Of a stretch of 64,000 nucleotides of DNA, positions 10,583 through 20,764 are shown in pieces; position 1 is the first letter of the stretch, and each line of letters starts with the position of its first letter. The notes beneath the pieces were generated by a model. That model was not told the origin of the DNA and did no database searches. It saw nothing but the letters and a program-made list of their open reading frames with translations. The DNA comes from Catenovulum agarivorans DS-2. Lineage in GTDB: Bacteria > Pseudomonadota > Gammaproteobacteria > Enterobacterales > Alteromonadaceae. Location: contig NZ_ARZY01000005.1 in assembly GCF_000568405.1 (NCBI RefSeq), positions 102,751-166,750 of the forward strand, given 5' to 3'. A program made the position numbers and the translations under genes.

Positions 10583-11271
10583 TAAATTTGCTCCAAATAT
10601 TGTTTAAATTCTTCAGTATCGAGTTCACGCCATTCACCTGGTGCTAACCCATCAATTGAGAAAGATGAAAACTGATGGCGAATTAAGCGCAAAGTTGGCA
10701 AACCAACGTGGGCAGTCATGCGGCGAACTTGTCGATTTTTACCCTCTTGTAAGCCAATTTCTAGCCATGACGTTGGTATATTTTTGCGTTCTCGAATTGG
10801 AGGGTTACGAGGCCAAATCGCTGGCGGTTCAATCAGCCTTACTTTTGCTGGCTTAGTTTTACCGTCTTTAAGTTCAACGCCCTGACGTAATTGCTGCAGT
10901 TGTTGTTGGTTGGGTTCACCTTCTACTTGCACCCAATAGAGTTTGCTTTTGTCGAATTTAGGATTGGCAAGTACGTTTTGTAACTTGCCGCTATTGGTTA
11001 ACACCAACAGTCCTTCTGAATCTTTATCTAACCGCCCTGCTGCATAAACATTTTCAATAGGAATATAATCTTTTAATGTTTTTCTGTGCTGATCATCGGT
11101 AAACTGAGTCAACACATCATATGGTTTATTAAACAACACCACTTTTACCACTGCAGGTTCTGGCCTTTTAGTTTTGCGCTTAACACCCTGACGCGAATTC
11201 CGCGAGTTTTTTGCCTTATTTATGTGTTTTTTTTGCCCAAAACTTGGCTTTTTTGTGTTTTGCTGCAACAT
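10582..11271 (-). CDS. rluE: 23S rRNA pseudouridine2457 synthase RluE
   Basis: This is an RsuA/RluB/E/F-family pseudouridine synthase expected to modify U2457 of 23S rRNA. The catalytic aspartate is D82 in the [17 protein letters not shown] motif, and [14 protein letters not shown] is the second conserved box. The first 40 residues are a lysine/arginine-rich extension ([13 protein letters not shown]...KRKTKR) without the S4 domain, typical of RluE. It is the first gene of the minus-strand cluster. The 233-bp gap to icd must hold both divergent promoters. Confidence 0.93.
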   Translation of the reverse strand: MLQQNTKKPSFGQKKHINKAKNSRNSRQGVKRKTKRPEPAVVKVVLFNKPYDVLTQFTDDQHRKTLKDYIPIENVYAAGRLDKDSEGLLVLTNSGKLQNVLANPKFDKSKLYWVQVEGEPNQQQLQQLRQGVELKDGKTKPAKVRLIEPPAIWPRNPPIRERKNIPTSWLEIGLQEGKNRQVRRMTAHVGLPTLRLIRHQFSSFSIDGLAPGEWRELDTEEFKQYLEQI

Positions 11272-11483
11272 TTATTTCCACTATTCAATTATAAAATGAC
11301 AACTAAAGCGATACCCAAGCTACTTTACTATACTTGCAATCGCTCATTTGTGGGCTGTACTGTATCTCGTATTATAAAGAAGCCTAGGTATATATCACCA
11401 AACTTTATGGTCGACATTGCACCAAAGCGGTGAACATACGCTTGTAGTAATTAAGAAGCTTGCTAGAATCATCGGCAGCATAA

Positions 11484-13736
<2,253 letters not shown>

Positions 13737-13781
13737 GTTTTAGTGAATTAATTAGCTAAATAGCTGATAGTAATTAAAAAT

Positions 13782-13817
13782 AAATCCCCCGCACTCACTG
13801 AGTACGGGGGATTTTTT
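13782..13817 (+). terminator. Rho-independent terminator of icd
   Basis: AAATCCCCCG (13782-13791) pairs with CGGGGGATTT (13805-13814), with an inner CTCA/TGAG pairing in the loop, and a T run follows. It is 46 bp past the icd stop and marks the left border of the accessory island. Confidence 0.92.
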
Positions 13818-13882
13818 AATTTTGAATATCCGAAAGTTAAATTTAAAAAATCATCTCTCGAAGGTAAGTCAGTTTGTTTGGC

Positions 13883-14045
13883 TTATTGAAGTAGATGGGT
13901 TGCAAATGAATGCCTTAGGGTATGTGGGATAATCGATTTTGTTATTTTCACTTTCACTACAGCCCTGCTAATCGCTTTGCGTACCAATGAATCTAAAAAG
14001 AGCTTCAGTTTCAATTGTTCTGAGCGAGTATTGACGTAATAACAT
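13883..14045 (-). pseudogene. Tyrosine recombinase remnant, integron-integrase-like (intI relic)
   Basis: Read on the minus strand, one frame ends ...VRKAISRAVVKVKITKSI and then, at 13886-13927, PHTLRHSFATHLLQ followed by a stop. HTLRHSFATHLL is the classic box II (H-x-x-R) of tyrosine recombinases including IntI. The conserved downstream LLGH and catalytic tyrosine parts are missing. In another frame an ATG at 14045 opens MLLRQYSLRTIETEALFRFI, resembling the IntI N-terminus (R-x-YS-x-RTE...W-x-x-FI). The piece thus looks like an integrase whose middle and end were deleted. It points away from the orphan genes at 14.4-16.1 kb, as intI does relative to its cassettes. The box II call is strong; the integron assignment is an inference. 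Confidence 0.65.
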
Positions 14046-14417
14046 GTACTCAGCAGTGCTATTTTTTTATTTAACTATGTTTATTTACGGCTATGTTGTG
14101 GTTTGGTGTTGGTAACATAAGGCCTCTTTTATCCACGTTTGCTCTAAATGATTCGTATTAGTCTCCATAAACCTAAACCAGCTCAAAATGTACCTGGCAC
14201 AATTTGCGCTGAGAAATCGACAGATATGAACTGGTTTTAGTGCGAGTAGTCTGGCTTGTAGTTGGCCATGATTATGAGGGGTTGGGGAATAAGTGTTATT
14301 AGATCATATGGGATCTGGCAACTCAATGTTTCTTTTGGGTAAATTACAGATTAAACTTATTTTATTTATTAAAGTTGAGATTGGAGTTTTTCTACAGTCT
14401 CGTTATGTGTATCTAGA
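14046..14417. other. Non-coding stretch between integrase relic and first orphan gene
   Basis: No gene-length frame or known element is visible. If the relic is an integron integrase, the attachment site and cassette promoter would have been here, but I could not find a convincing GTTRRRY core site with flanking integrase boxes. Short frames exist (for example METNTNHLEQTWIKEAL on the minus strand near 14110-14185), without a recognisable family. Confidence 0.3.
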
Positions 14418-14714
14418 ATGCGGAAGTTAACTCCAAAAGAAGCTGAAATTATTAATAAACTAGTTACATTGGCTAAATTAAAAATTGATACTAAAAATTT
14501 ACTTGTGCGGCCTTTAAACGATGGTGGTATGGGGAGTCTAGCGTTAGGTGAGAATTATGATAAGCGCATGTTTGGGAAACAAGCGGCAGAGTTTATTTTC
14601 AAAGACCTTGACGACACCTTAATATCTGCGGCTCTCAATCTAGACCTTCAAGGTAACTTGTATGAACTAGACTTATGGAAAGTCGACTTTTCACCAACTC
14701 AAGTGTTACAGTAA
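14418..14714 (+). CDS. Small orphan protein, possibly DUF6984 family
   Basis: The function is unknown. The 98-residue soluble protein begins MRKLTPKEAEIINKLV and contains DGGMGSLALG and an acidic, hydrophobic C-terminus. The opening MRKLTxKE-ExxxxxxL resembles the DUF6984 group from memory, which was not checked. It has no signal peptide or membrane segment. The Shine-Dalgarno is poor. It lies in the AT-rich accessory island 28 bp upstream of another orphan. Such small genes are common as integron cassettes or immunity-type cargo. Confidence 0.6.
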   Translation: MRKLTPKEAEIINKLVTLAKLKIDTKNLLVRPLNDGGMGSLALGENYDKRMFGKQAAEFIFKDLDDTLISAALNLDLQGNLYELDLWKVDFSPTQVLQ

Positions 14715-14742
14715 ATACGGCGTTATAACTCTTGGAGGTTTT

Positions 14743-15111
14743 GTGGAATTATCAAGTATTGTGAATTCATGTGAAAAGCTAATACATGCGCAATCATATA
14801 GTTTCAAAGAACTTCCAAATGAAATCGCAGCAATAAAATTAGACTTTGAAACGTTTAGTTGCTCTATCAGGTGTATTGAAAATTCTGATGAGCTTGAGCT
14901 ATCCGATACAAATAAACTTGATGACCTGACTGCAACTAATTATTCACTATTACTTCAAAGCTGTTGCGGCTCCAAATTGCGTTGGGCTTGGGTGTTAGTT
15001 AATAATCAAGGCTACTCTGATGGTTTAAGATTTGAATTCGATAATAATCAAATAATTGAGCTCGTTGTTCTTGCATCTTCAATAAAGCAGTTCAGTGTAA
15101 ACGAGCTATAA
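14743..15111 (+). CDS. Small orphan protein, possibly DUF6334 family
   Basis: This is a 122-residue acidic protein of unknown function. Its central CCGSKLRWAWVLVNNQGYSDGL segment (partly quoted) followed by a RFEFDNNQIIELVVLAS strand resembles DUF6334-type proteins; this is a tentative memory-based match. The start is GTG at 14743, fixed by a strong TTGGAGG at 14732-14738. The TAA stop (15109-15111) is itself the first three bases of an 18-bp repeat that recurs beyond the toxin-antitoxin pair. Confidence 0.62.
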   Translation: MELSSIVNSCEKLIHAQSYSFKELPNEIAAIKLDFETFSCSIRCIENSDELELSDTNKLDDLTATNYSLLLQSCCGSKLRWAWVLVNNQGYSDGLRFEFDNNQIIELVVLASSIKQFSVNEL

Positions 15112-15126
15112 TCGGGTAGCCAAGGG
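15109..15126. repeat. 18-bp direct repeat, copy 1
   Basis: TAATCGGGTAGCCAAGGG at 15109-15126 recurs with one mismatch (A to G) at 16202-16219. The two copies bracket the toxin-antitoxin module and are 1,093 bp apart. They may be a recombination or insertion footprint. Confidence 0.6.
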
Positions 15127-15188
15127 TATCTAATCCTCAAGCCGCCACAACACCCTGCATGCTGGTCTACCCCAAGGGCACTTTGTCG

Positions 15189-15240
15189 CTTCGCTCGGGC
15201 GCGAAGGGCGTTTCATTTAATAATTATCCATTCGGATAAT
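15189..15240. other. Two hairpins downstream of the second orphan gene
   Basis: CTTCGC/GCGAAG (15189-15194 with 15201-15206) and ATTATCC/GGATAAT (15223-15229 with 15234-15240) are short perfect hairpins in a GC-richer patch of the 15112-15342 gap. Neither has a clear T run. A third hairpin GGCTAG/CTAGCC (15330-15335 with 15343-15348) overlaps the stop of the acetyltransferase gene. They could be terminators or decayed recombination-site arms. Confidence 0.35.
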
Positions 15241-15342
15241 GCACTTTGATCCATCCGTCTCTGAGTGAATATAATCCTTCTGATTTCAGATAATTTAAGT
15301 TTAAAGCCTGTTGAATACCCGGTGCCAAAGGCTAGCGGTTAA

Positions 15343-15837
15343 CTAGCCTAAGCTTGCTCTCACATCCGCAATGGTGATGAAGAGTTTGTTTTCTGCGTCT
15401 TGAAATGCTTGAAAACCATAGCGTTCATAGAAATGTTTTGCTCCGCCTTTGGCATCAACGATAACAACTGGAAATGCAACGCTATCACTAGCGGCTAATA
15501 GCTTTCTGAGTGCGTCGATAAGCAGCCACTCACCAAAGCCTTTCCCTTTATATCGGTCATCGACAGCAAGACGGGCAATCAGACCACCAGAGGTGGATGA
15601 TTGGTGCTTTTTTTGTAACTTATCAGGCAATGCATTTAAGTCAATTGGTGTCATTGTTAGCGTGTAAAAGCCGATGACATGTGAGTTGTCGCTATCATCT
15701 TCCAAAACAAACGTTCTGGTGTTGTCCTTCTTTGCTTGCTGACTCGCCATTACTTTTAAGTAATTATTGAGAGCTTCGATGCCACAGTTGAATCGGTTTC
15801 TATTGTGTTTAGCTTTATCTAGAAGCACCGTATTCAT
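15343..15837 (-). CDS. GNAT acetyltransferase toxin (TacT/AtaT-like)
   Basis: This is the predicted toxin of a type II toxin-antitoxin pair; known relatives acetylate the amino acid on charged tRNAs and stop translation. The 164-residue GNAT fold shows the acetyl-CoA loop R-x-x-G-x-G (R95 to G100, RYKGKG) and the FYERYGF motif with Tyr140 at the position of the catalytic tyrosine of TacT. Its start overlaps the antitoxin stop by 4 bp (ATGA). It is transcribed opposite to the neighbouring orphan genes, as self-promoted cassettes often are. Confidence 0.9.
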   Translation of the reverse strand: MNTVLLDKAKHNRNRFNCGIEALNNYLKVMASQQAKKDNTRTFVLEDDSDNSHVIGFYTLTMTPIDLNALPDKLQKKHQSSTSGGLIARLAVDDRYKGKGFGEWLLIDALRKLLAASDSVAFPVVIVDAKGGAKHFYERYGFQAFQDAENKLFITIADVRASLG

Positions 15838-16109
15838 CTTTGACTTTTGCTCGAATATCGATCAGCAGCAGATTTTAGTTTTGAGTTCTGTATCGCAGGG
15901 CGGTCTAAAGCTTCCATAAGCAACATCGCATCAGCTTGGCTCAGCTTTAAAGCCTGTTCACGTTCGATAACTTGTTTAGCTTTTTCGATTGCAGCGCTTA
16001 AAACAAACGAGTTGATGCTAGACATGCCGGCGATCGCGGCGGCCTTAGTAAGTAAGTCTTGTGTATCGACATCAACTCTAGCGGTGATGCGAGGCAAAGT
16101 CGTAGCCAT
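15834..16109 (-). CDS. DUF1778 ribbon-helix-helix antitoxin (TacA-like)
   Basis: This is the predicted antitoxin and autorepressor for the adjacent GNAT toxin. The 91-residue protein starts with a ribbon-helix-helix segment (PRITARVDVDTQDLLTKAAAI then MSSINSFVLSAAIEKA; quoted in parts) and ends in a basic flexible tail (KLKSAADRYSSKSQR) that would wrap the toxin. GGAGAT lies 8 bp upstream of the ATG. A promoter and a CACATGTG palindrome are found just upstream. Confidence 0.9.
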   Translation of the reverse strand: MATTLPRITARVDVDTQDLLTKAAAIAGMSSINSFVLSAAIEKAKQVIEREQALKLSQADAMLLMEALDRPAIQNSKLKSAADRYSSKSQR

Positions 16110-16137
16110 AATCTTATCTCCTGTCGTGTCAAAATGT

Positions 16138-16175
16138 CACATGTGTATTATGGTCTTAAAGTGTGCAATAAGCAA
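16138..16175 (-). promoter_or_regulatory. Candidate promoter and operator of the toxin-antitoxin pair
   Basis: On the minus strand, TTGCTT (16175-16170) and CATAAT (16152-16147) are separated by 17 bp, a plausible -35/-10 pair. The palindrome CACATGTG (16138-16145) follows directly and could be the antitoxin operator. This is motif-based only. Confidence 0.4.
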
Positions 16176-16201
16176 TCTCTGTGTCACTTTGGCACGCAAA
16201 C

Positions 16202-16219
16202 TAATCGGGTAGCCGAGGG
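16202..16219. repeat. 18-bp direct repeat, copy 2
   Basis: TAATCGGGTAGCCGAGGG matches the 15109-15126 copy at 17 of 18 positions in the same orientation. It lies directly upstream of a short reading frame with a good ribosome binding site (16233-16304). Confidence 0.6.
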
Positions 16220-16232
16220 GTTAGGAGAGTTT

Positions 16233-16304
16233 ATGGCAACGGCACCAAACTCAGCGCTTGTTAAAGCGGCAAAGTTTACCGACGAGAGTGACATTTCCCG
16301 TTAA
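16233..16304 (+). CDS. 23-codon reading frame, possible gene remnant
   Basis: An ATG at 16233 is preceded by GGAGAG (16224-16229) and opens MATAPNSALVKAAKFTDESD, ending at TAA 16302-16304. The ribosome binding site is better than chance would usually give. The peptide has no recognised family. It may be the start of a gene whose rest was deleted when the island decayed, or a real leader-sized peptide. Confidence 0.3.
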   Translation: MATAPNSALVKAAKFTDESDISR

Positions 16305-16331
16305 TCCATAATCCCTTTAGGCGCATCAGCT

Positions 16332-17891
16332 TCATAGCTTTTGCAAAACCTTATACCGCTCGCGCAAATACCCAATATCTTCAACTGACAACTCGTTGTC
16401 CAACACCATTCGTTTATCTTGCTTAAATAGCGGCCAGTTTGGTATATCTACCCTATTTGGATTTAGGGTTTTGATAAACTGAATAAAATATTTCTGCATT
16501 TGCTCAGATGTTTTATAGTCTGCTGCTTGCCAGTCGTAAACTTTGTTATAACGCAAATTACCCAAGGCATATTCTATTTCTGCCGCATGAGCCGCGCCTC
16601 TGTCTGTTGACGGGCTTGGGCGAGGTCGTGCATATAAATAGTAATAAACTTGCTTCGGTTGACGTTGGCTAACAGCATCGGCCCATAACCATGTGCTCAT
16701 ACTTAAATATCTATCACTTGCAAGCTGCTGCGCCATTTCTAAAATTTGCTCTGGCGTAGATGCTGGATATAAAACTTTCACCTTGTCAGCATTGTCTGGG
16801 TATAGTTTTTCTATCGCTGCATGCCAATCCGCTTGAGTTAGCTTTTTCTTATCAGCCACCTGCCCTAATACAGCTTTATAGCTAGACTCTTGAGTATTTA
16901 CGCCGGTTAATAACGGAACTTGGTTGTACTTGCCCTGCGCGTATAGTTTATGTGGGTCATCGGTAAAAAACTTACCATCAATTACAGGTTTAAACCAAAC
17001 AAAGCGTTTTTCCGTCGCCTTTTTTAATAACTGCTCAGCTGATAACTTTCGCATCGCATCGACACTGGTTGCAGCTATCGCATGCTGTAATGCAACCCCT
17101 TCATCTTCACCTTCTGCTAAAGAGCGCGAACTAAAATCTAACCCCAGCATAGAGCCGCTTTGTGCCGTCACACCTTTGAGTAAGTTTTTATTGAGTGATG
17201 TCAGCATTTGTGCACTAACAGAAATTGAACCTGCTGATTCGCCACCCAATACTATATGTTCAGGGTTACCACCAAACTGCTTTATATTATTTTTTACCCA
17301 TTGAATCGCTGCTTGTTGATCGTATAAGCCATAGTTGCCTGAGCCTTTGTAATTGGTTTCTTTAGATAACTCAGGGTGCGACAAAAAACCAAATACACCC
17401 AAACGATAATTGACTGATACAAATACTATGCCCTGCTTGGCAAAAGCTTCACCATCGTATCTTGCTTCATCACCACTCCCCACTGCGAAGCCACCACCGT
17501 GAAAGTAAACATATACAGGTGCATTTTTATTATCGGCTTTGCTCCATATGTTTAAATACAAACAATCTTCACTATGTTTATTTGAGCGGAATATAATGTC
17601 GTTAAATATTCTATTTTGTACACACCTAGCCGCAAACTGATTTGCTTGATGGATAACCTCTTTTTTAGAAGCTGATAGCTCTATTGGCTGTGGTAATTTC
17701 CAACGCAGCTCACCAACTGGCGGCTTAGCGAAAGGAACGCCTAAATAGCCTACAACACCTTGCTCTAGCTCTACCCCTTGGTATTGGCCTTGATTTAGCT
17801 TAACAATATTAGCTGAAGCGTGTGCTTGCGCCTTGGCACATACAGATATGGCTAAAGTGCATATTAGAAAGATGATTTTATTTATTTTCAT
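16332..17891 (-). CDS. Secreted type-B carboxylesterase
   Basis: This is a hydrolase of carboxylic esters in the COesterase (para-nitrobenzyl esterase) family. It has a signal peptide (about residues 1-24, ending AKAQA). The oxyanion-hole motif HGGGF is at 131-135, the nucleophile is Ser219 in GGESAG, the acid is probably Glu335 (GVNTQES) and the base is His435 (GAAHAAEIEY). The 519-residue length fits. The substrate is unknown; export suggests an extracellular or periplasmic ester, such as an acylated sugar. It is separated from the sugar cluster upstream by a terminator, so it may be independent. Confidence 0.92.
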   Translation of the reverse strand: MKINKIIFLICTLAISVCAKAQAHASANIVKLNQGQYQGVELEQGVVGYLGVPFAKPPVGELRWKLPQPIELSASKKEVIHQANQFAARCVQNRIFNDIIFRSNKHSEDCLYLNIWSKADNKNAPVYVYFHGGGFAVGSGDEARYDGEAFAKQGIVFVSVNYRLGVFGFLSHPELSKETNYKGSGNYGLYDQQAAIQWVKNNIKQFGGNPEHIVLGGESAGSISVSAQMLTSLNKNLLKGVTAQSGSMLGLDFSSRSLAEGEDEGVALQHAIAATSVDAMRKLSAEQLLKKATEKRFVWFKPVIDGKFFTDDPHKLYAQGKYNQVPLLTGVNTQESSYKAVLGQVADKKKLTQADWHAAIEKLYPDNADKVKVLYPASTPEQILEMAQQLASDRYLSMSTWLWADAVSQRQPKQVYYYLYARPRPSPSTDRGAAHAAEIEYALGNLRYNKVYDWQAADYKTSEQMQKYFIQFIKTLNPNRVDIPNWPLFKQDKRMVLDNELSVEDIGYLRERYKVLQKL

Positions 17892-17972
17892 AGATTTATC
17901 CGTGTGCAGTATGCTGATTGAAGCATATTAATCGCCGGTTAGTTACATTTTGGTTAAGCCCATAAAAAGATA

Positions 17973-18016
17973 AAAGCAAGCTTGAGCACACATCCTGTGC
18001 ACTCGAGCATTGCTTT
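17973..18016 (-). terminator. Terminator at the end of the sugar-oxidation cluster
   Basis: AAAGCAAGCTTGAGCACAC (from 17973) pairs imperfectly with GTGCACTCGAGCATTGCTTT (to 18016), with bulges. On the minus strand the stem is followed by TTTTATCTTTTT. It lies 20 bp past the stop of the lipoprotein isomerase gene. Confidence 0.7.
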
Positions 18017-18036
18017 GACACACAACAAAATCAATA

Positions 18037-18918
18037 TTACAAAAAGCTATCTAAACCTTTTTTAGATTCAGCTACAGCTTGTAAAGGTGTTAAGCCATTT
18101 GGATATTCTTCTTGCTCAACTACTAACCATAAAGTGCCGCCAACTTCTTTATTGGCTTTAATTAAATTTGGCCAATCAATGGTATCTTTGCCGATAATAG
18201 GCAACTTACCTTGAGTGCCTTCTGGCAAACGTACTTTATAGTGCGTGGTTAAAGTTCGGCCTGGATATTTGCGCACATATTCAACTGGATCATTGCCTGA
18301 GTACTCTGTCCAACCCACATCCTGCTGCAACACTACATTTTCAGAAGTATTTTGCGCCATGTAATCCCAATAGGTAGAATTTTTGTATGCTTCAAATTCT
18401 TGCGCATGGTTGTGGTAACCCACTTTCATACCATATGCTGCTAATTTATCTGATAATCTGTTTAGCTCAGCGACTACCCATTCAATGCCATCTGCACTGA
18501 AGGCTCTCTCATCGTAAGGTACTATTAACAGGTTGCAGTCTAGTGTTTTATAAAAAGCGACAGTAGATAAGAAGTTTTCATCGTCTAATGCAGAAAATGG
18601 CACATGCGCACCACTAGCTTGCAAGTTTAAGCTGGTTAAAAATTGCTTTAAGCCATGCGGGTTTTGTGCGTATGGGCCAAAGTCTCGCGCAAACTCAACG
18701 CCTTGAAAACCCATTTTAGATAATTGAGTTAAAGTACCTTTAAAGTCTTTTTTTACATCATCTTTAACTGACCAGAGTTGCACACTAATTTTTGGCATTT
18801 GTTCTTTGCTGTCCATTGTTTTTGACGTTGAGGTGGATGTTGCGTTGCAGCCCAGCACCAAAGTGCTTACAGCCGCTACACAAGCTAGTTTTTTAAGGGT
18901 GTGTATTATGTTTTTCAT
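18037..18918 (-). CDS. Lipoprotein sugar isomerase/epimerase-like TIM barrel
   Basis: This protein belongs to the AP-endonuclease-2-like TIM-barrel superfamily (sugar phosphate isomerase/epimerase). It carries a lipoprotein signal with the lipobox LVLGC (Cys24), so it acts outside the cytoplasm, unlike the paralogous protein at 22.6 kb. Conserved barrel parts: VQLWSVKDDVKKDF, GFQGVEFARDFG, YGMKVGYHNHAQEFE (metal-binding His), QQDVGWTEYSG and LWLVVEQEEY. Secreted members of this family are often found with GMC oxidoreductases. A role in processing a keto-sugar glycoside is my inference. It lies 35 bp downstream of the GMC gene. Confidence 0.85.
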   Translation of the reverse strand: MKNIIHTLKKLACVAAVSTLVLGCNATSTSTSKTMDSKEQMPKISVQLWSVKDDVKKDFKGTLTQLSKMGFQGVEFARDFGPYAQNPHGLKQFLTSLNLQASGAHVPFSALDDENFLSTVAFYKTLDCNLLIVPYDERAFSADGIEWVVAELNRLSDKLAAYGMKVGYHNHAQEFEAYKNSTYWDYMAQNTSENVVLQQDVGWTEYSGNDPVEYVRKYPGRTLTTHYKVRLPEGTQGKLPIIGKDTIDWPNLIKANKEVGGTLWLVVEQEEYPNGLTPLQAVAESKKGLDSFL

Positions 18919-18953
18919 GTTTAGAGTCTCTATGTGTTTTATATAATTAATTA

Positions 18954-20681
18954 TTAGATTCGACGGTTTTTCATTTCTTTAACGGCATAATCAACTGCAC
19001 GAGCGGTTAAAGCCATAAAGGTTAATGACGGATTAACAACGGCAGACGAGCTAAAACTTGCACCATCAGTAACAAACAAGTTTGGAATGTCATGTGCTTG
19101 GTTATAGCCATTCAGTACTGAGTCTTTTGGATCGCGTCCCATACGCGCTGTGCCCACTTCGTGTATCGCGATCCCTGGCGGCCTTTCGGTTGCATAACCT
19201 TGAATGTTTTTAAAGCCGGCTTTTTCAAACATTTCGCTTGCAACTTCTACTGAGTTTTCCATCATTTTGCGTTCGTTATCCGACCATTCCACATTAAATT
19301 CTATTTGCGGTATGCCCCATTTATCTTTTTTAGTTGCATGTAAGGTCATTTGATTATCAGGATTCGGCAACATCTCTCCTTGTGCTTGCAAGCCTATTTT
19401 CCACTTACCAGGATGCTGTAATTTATTTTTAAACGATTCTCCAAAACCATCAGCATGGCCAAACGATTGCCAGTCTTCACGGTAAGCACCGCCAGATAAC
19501 GCATAACCTCGCTTAAAGCCTTTGTGATATTTAGATGGCTCATAATAGAAATTGGGTACATATAAACCCGCTGGGCGGCGGCCAATGTAATATTCATCTT
19601 CAAAACCATCAATATCCGCACTGGTACGCGAATTGTAGTTGTGATCCATTAGGTATTTACCCAACACACCCGAGCTATTGGCTAAACCGTTTTTAAATTT
19701 ATTGGTTTTGCTATTGAGTAATATTTGGGTACTGCCAATGGTTGAGGCACACAAGAACACCAATTTACCGTAGTACTCTCGCTGAGTTAAGTTATCGTTA
19801 TCGATAACGCGCACGCCTTTTAACCGGTTAGTTGCTTCATCATAAATTAAACTTTCAACCACACTGTTTGGCGCAATATATAAATTGCCGGTTCGCGCTG
19901 CCGCTGGCAATGTCGCGCTTTGTGTTGAGAAATATGCTCCGAACGAACACCCTTTTTGGCATTCGTTACGTGCCATACATTTCATGCGACCAAGCTCAAC
20001 ATGAATTTGTTGAGGTTCAGTTAAATGGGCACACCGGCTAATAATAACGGGTTTGTCAGGAAAAGTACCCGCCATTTTCTGCCTAAATGATTTTTCAGGG
20101 CCATTCATTTCAAACGGTGGTAAAAATTGGCTGTCTGGCAGTTGTGGTAAGTTATCGTAGTTACCGCTAATACCAACAAATTTTTCTACGTAATCGTACC
20201 AAGGCGCTAAGTCTTTATAGCGAATAGGCCAGTCATTGCCAACTCCGTCAGCTTTATTGGCTTTAAAGTCGTAGTCACTTAAGCGATAGCTTTGCCTATG
20301 CCATAATAATGATTTACCACCCAATTGGTTGGCACGGATCCAACTAAATTCTGTACCATCTTTCGTTGTGTAGGGTAAATCTCGGTCGTTACCAAAAAAA
20401 TGTTTAGTACCATCATGAAAGGCATAACATTGTTTTTGAATTTTGTATTGCTGTTCAACTAATAAGTTGTCTACTTTTGTGCGGTTTTCATATTGCCAAG
20501 GTGCTTTACCTTCTGCAATGTAGTCTTTGCGGTGTTCAACTACTCTGCCGCGTTCAACCATTAAGGTTTTAAATCCTTTTTCGCAAAACTCTTTTGCAGC
20601 CCAGCCGCCTGTCATGCCCGAGCCTATAACGATAACGTCATAAACCTCGCTCGATTCATTTATATACTTTGTCTCTTTCAT
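18954..20681 (-). CDS. GMC family FAD-dependent oxidoreductase, large subunit
   Basis: This is a flavoprotein that oxidises a sugar or sugar-alcohol hydroxyl. The FAD-binding motif GSGMTGGWAAKEF is near residue 21, and the GMC C-terminal box includes IAIHEVGTARMG (active-site His) and NPSLTFMALTARA (Asn). At 575 residues it resembles the catalytic subunit of FAD sugar dehydrogenases (gluconate 2-dehydrogenase, glucoside 3-dehydrogenase) rather than choline dehydrogenase. It has no signal peptide of its own; its partner at 20.8 kb carries a twin-arginine signal, so the pair could be exported together as in characterised relatives. No cytochrome c subunit is encoded nearby. Confidence 0.92.
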   Translation of the reverse strand: MKETKYINESSEVYDVIVIGSGMTGGWAAKEFCEKGFKTLMVERGRVVEHRKDYIAEGKAPWQYENRTKVDNLLVEQQYKIQKQCYAFHDGTKHFFGNDRDLPYTTKDGTEFSWIRANQLGGKSLLWHRQSYRLSDYDFKANKADGVGNDWPIRYKDLAPWYDYVEKFVGISGNYDNLPQLPDSQFLPPFEMNGPEKSFRQKMAGTFPDKPVIISRCAHLTEPQQIHVELGRMKCMARNECQKGCSFGAYFSTQSATLPAAARTGNLYIAPNSVVESLIYDEATNRLKGVRVIDNDNLTQREYYGKLVFLCASTIGSTQILLNSKTNKFKNGLANSSGVLGKYLMDHNYNSRTSADIDGFEDEYYIGRRPAGLYVPNFYYEPSKYHKGFKRGYALSGGAYREDWQSFGHADGFGESFKNKLQHPGKWKIGLQAQGEMLPNPDNQMTLHATKKDKWGIPQIEFNVEWSDNERKMMENSVEVASEMFEKAGFKNIQGYATERPPGIAIHEVGTARMGRDPKDSVLNGYNQAHDIPNLFVTDGASFSSSAVVNPSLTFMALTARAVDYAVKEMKNRRI

Positions 20682-20764
20682 GTAATGTGTAGTCCAAGGT
20701 TAATGCTGCGCTAAATTATTATTTTTATTGCCGCGAAGCTTATTAAATTTATAGTATTTAAATT

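Noticed and set aside
14046..14417. Possible attI/attC recombination sites near the integrase relic and between orphan genes (for example GGCGTTATAAC near 14722, GGGGTTAGGAG near 16218)
   Set aside because: The GTTRRRY core is not met exactly and the paired RYYYAAC arm with an imperfect hairpin could not be found by eye, so they are not listed as sites.
15112..15342. Group II intron or insertion-sequence end in the GC-richer gap
   Set aside because: The hairpins and the repeat are suggestive, but no reverse transcriptase, transposase, domain V or matching terminal inverted repeat was seen.
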